Shown: positions 63,470 through 64,000 of the stretch, piece by piece
Layout of the letters: every line of letters begins with the position of its first letter
How positions within the stretch are numbered: the first letter of the stretch is position 1
Source: Neurospora crassa OR74A
Lineage: Eukaryota > Ascomycota > Sordariomycetes > Sordariales > Sordariaceae
Length of the DNA stretch: 64,000 nt
Assembly: GCF_000182925.2 (NCBI RefSeq)
Contig: NC_026504.1
Coordinates: 4,960,001 to 5,024,000 of the forward strand
Direction of reading: 5' to 3'
Notes under the pieces: model-generated
What the model saw: only the letters and a program-made list of their open reading frames with translations
What the model was told of the DNA's origin: nothing
Database searches by the model: none
Made by a program: the position numbers and the translations under genes

Positions 63470-64000
63470 TAGTATTTCGAATTTAATAGATTAGATATTT
63501 ATTAAGAGGGCTAAAAATCCTATACTAAATAATATTTCGAATTTAATAAATTAAATATTTATTAAGAGGATTGGTTAAGAAGGTTAGAAACCTACCGAGT
63601 AAGAACGATGTAATATCCTTGTTATACTTAGTATAAAAGAAATAGTAAGTTTATATAAAGGAAGTAGCAAAATTTAATATTTGGCAAATTGGATATTTAT
63701 TAAGAGGGTTAATTAAGAAGGTTGGAAACCTACCGAATAAAAATAATATAATATCCTTATTACACTTAATATAGAGGAAGTAGTAAGTTTGTATGAAGGA
63801 AGTAATAAGATTTAGTATTTAGTAAATTGGATGTTTATTAAGAGGGTTAGTTAGGAAGGTTAAAAACCTATTGAATAAGAACGAAGCGATATCCTTATTA
63901 TACTTAGTATAGAGGAAATAGTAAATTTATATAAAGGAAATAGTAGAAACCTATTAATTAAGGACGAAGTAATATCTTTATTATACTTAATATAGAGAAA
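63470..64000. repeat. 138-bp tandem repeat at the right edge
   Basis: ATTAAGAGG recurs at 63501, 63561, 63699 and 63837 (spacing 60, 138, 138). The full unit contains AAGAAGGTTGGAAACCTACC, ATATCCTTATTACACTTA and AGTAAGTTTGTATGAAGGAA. The first interval is a shortened unit and the array runs off the window. Confidence 0.85.

Larger units (their letters stand above)
58380..64000. other. AT-rich RIP-mutated block
   Basis: Over 5.6 kb composition is extremely AT-rich with no credible coding frame. CpA and TpG are almost absent (for example 58640-58800 has no CA), TpA is very frequent, while CpG, CpC and CpT persist. That is the classical signature of repeat-induced point mutation acting on formerly repeated DNA. 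The original element family cannot be read from it; it should be regarded as a fossil with very many mutations and of considerable age. It probably carries DNA and H3K9 methylation, which is an inference from Neurospora biology. It continues beyond the window. Confidence 0.9.

Noticed and set aside
58380-64000. Assignment of the AT-rich block to a specific transposon or virus-like family
   Set aside because: No protein motif or clear terminal repeat survives; naming a family would be a guess.

Overview
The window looks like nuclear DNA of a filamentous ascomycete of the Sordariales, most likely Neurospora or a close relative. The reasons are short introns (58-181 nt) with CTAAC/CTGAC branch sites, C/G-biased third codon positions, an ASD-4/AreB-type GATA factor, split tRNA-Ala genes, and a last 5.6 kb that is extremely AT-rich and almost free of CpA/TpG, which is the footprint of repeat-induced point mutation (RIP). 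Species identity is an inference.

Layout. 1-2145: 5' two-thirds or so of a glycogen phosphorylase gene (minus strand, cut by the window edge) with a long gene-poor upstream region. 5.1-6.2 kb: relic of a small secreted Cys-rich protein and two tandem intron-containing tRNA-Ala(AGC) genes. 7.0-14.1 kb: two divergent flavoenzyme genes, a very unusual 1265-residue secreted RNase T2 / double GxW module / FAD-oxidase fusion and a GMC oxidoreductase. 14.5-18.1 kb: a degraded coiled-coil locus and an ankyrin-repeat gene. 18.9-27.3 kb: a chitin-related cluster (two secreted LysM proteins and a 1143-residue GH18 chitinase), bracketed by a 0.65 kb direct duplication of the ankyrin gene's 5' end. 27.3-32.0 kb: a tRNA-Arg relic, mosaic repeats, a DEDDy 3'-5' exonuclease, a STAND-type N-terminal remnant and a second ankyrin protein. 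33.6-43.1 kb: a small basic protein, the GATA factor (with a probable GC-AG intron), the ribosome-biogenesis factor KRR1 and an MDR oxidoreductase. 43.3-43.6 kb: a second tandem pair of tRNA-Ala(AGC), on the minus strand. 44.6-54.6 kb: a persulfide-dioxygenase-like metallo-beta-lactamase gene and a YeeE/YedE sulfur transporter, flanked by two proteins with an identical C4HC3 cysteine/histidine spacing and separated by a 4.5 kb gene-free tract that carries a degenerate ~360-bp satellite with a conserved GGTCGCCG core. 55-57.5 kb: degraded genes, including a SNF2-helicase fragment. 57.6-64 kb: polypyrimidine tract, 29-nt G run, 8-bp microsatellite, then RIP-type AT-rich DNA with internal tandem repeats of 34 and 138 bp.

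How genes may work together. The LysM/LysM/chitinase cluster is a coherent set for binding and cutting chitin at the cell surface or in competitors. The MBL and YeeE genes match partners found together in bacterial sulfide/persulfide detoxification operons. The RNase T2-FAD fusion is the strongest candidate for something not previously described. Exon boundaries were read by eye from splice consensus and frame continuity; no searches were run.
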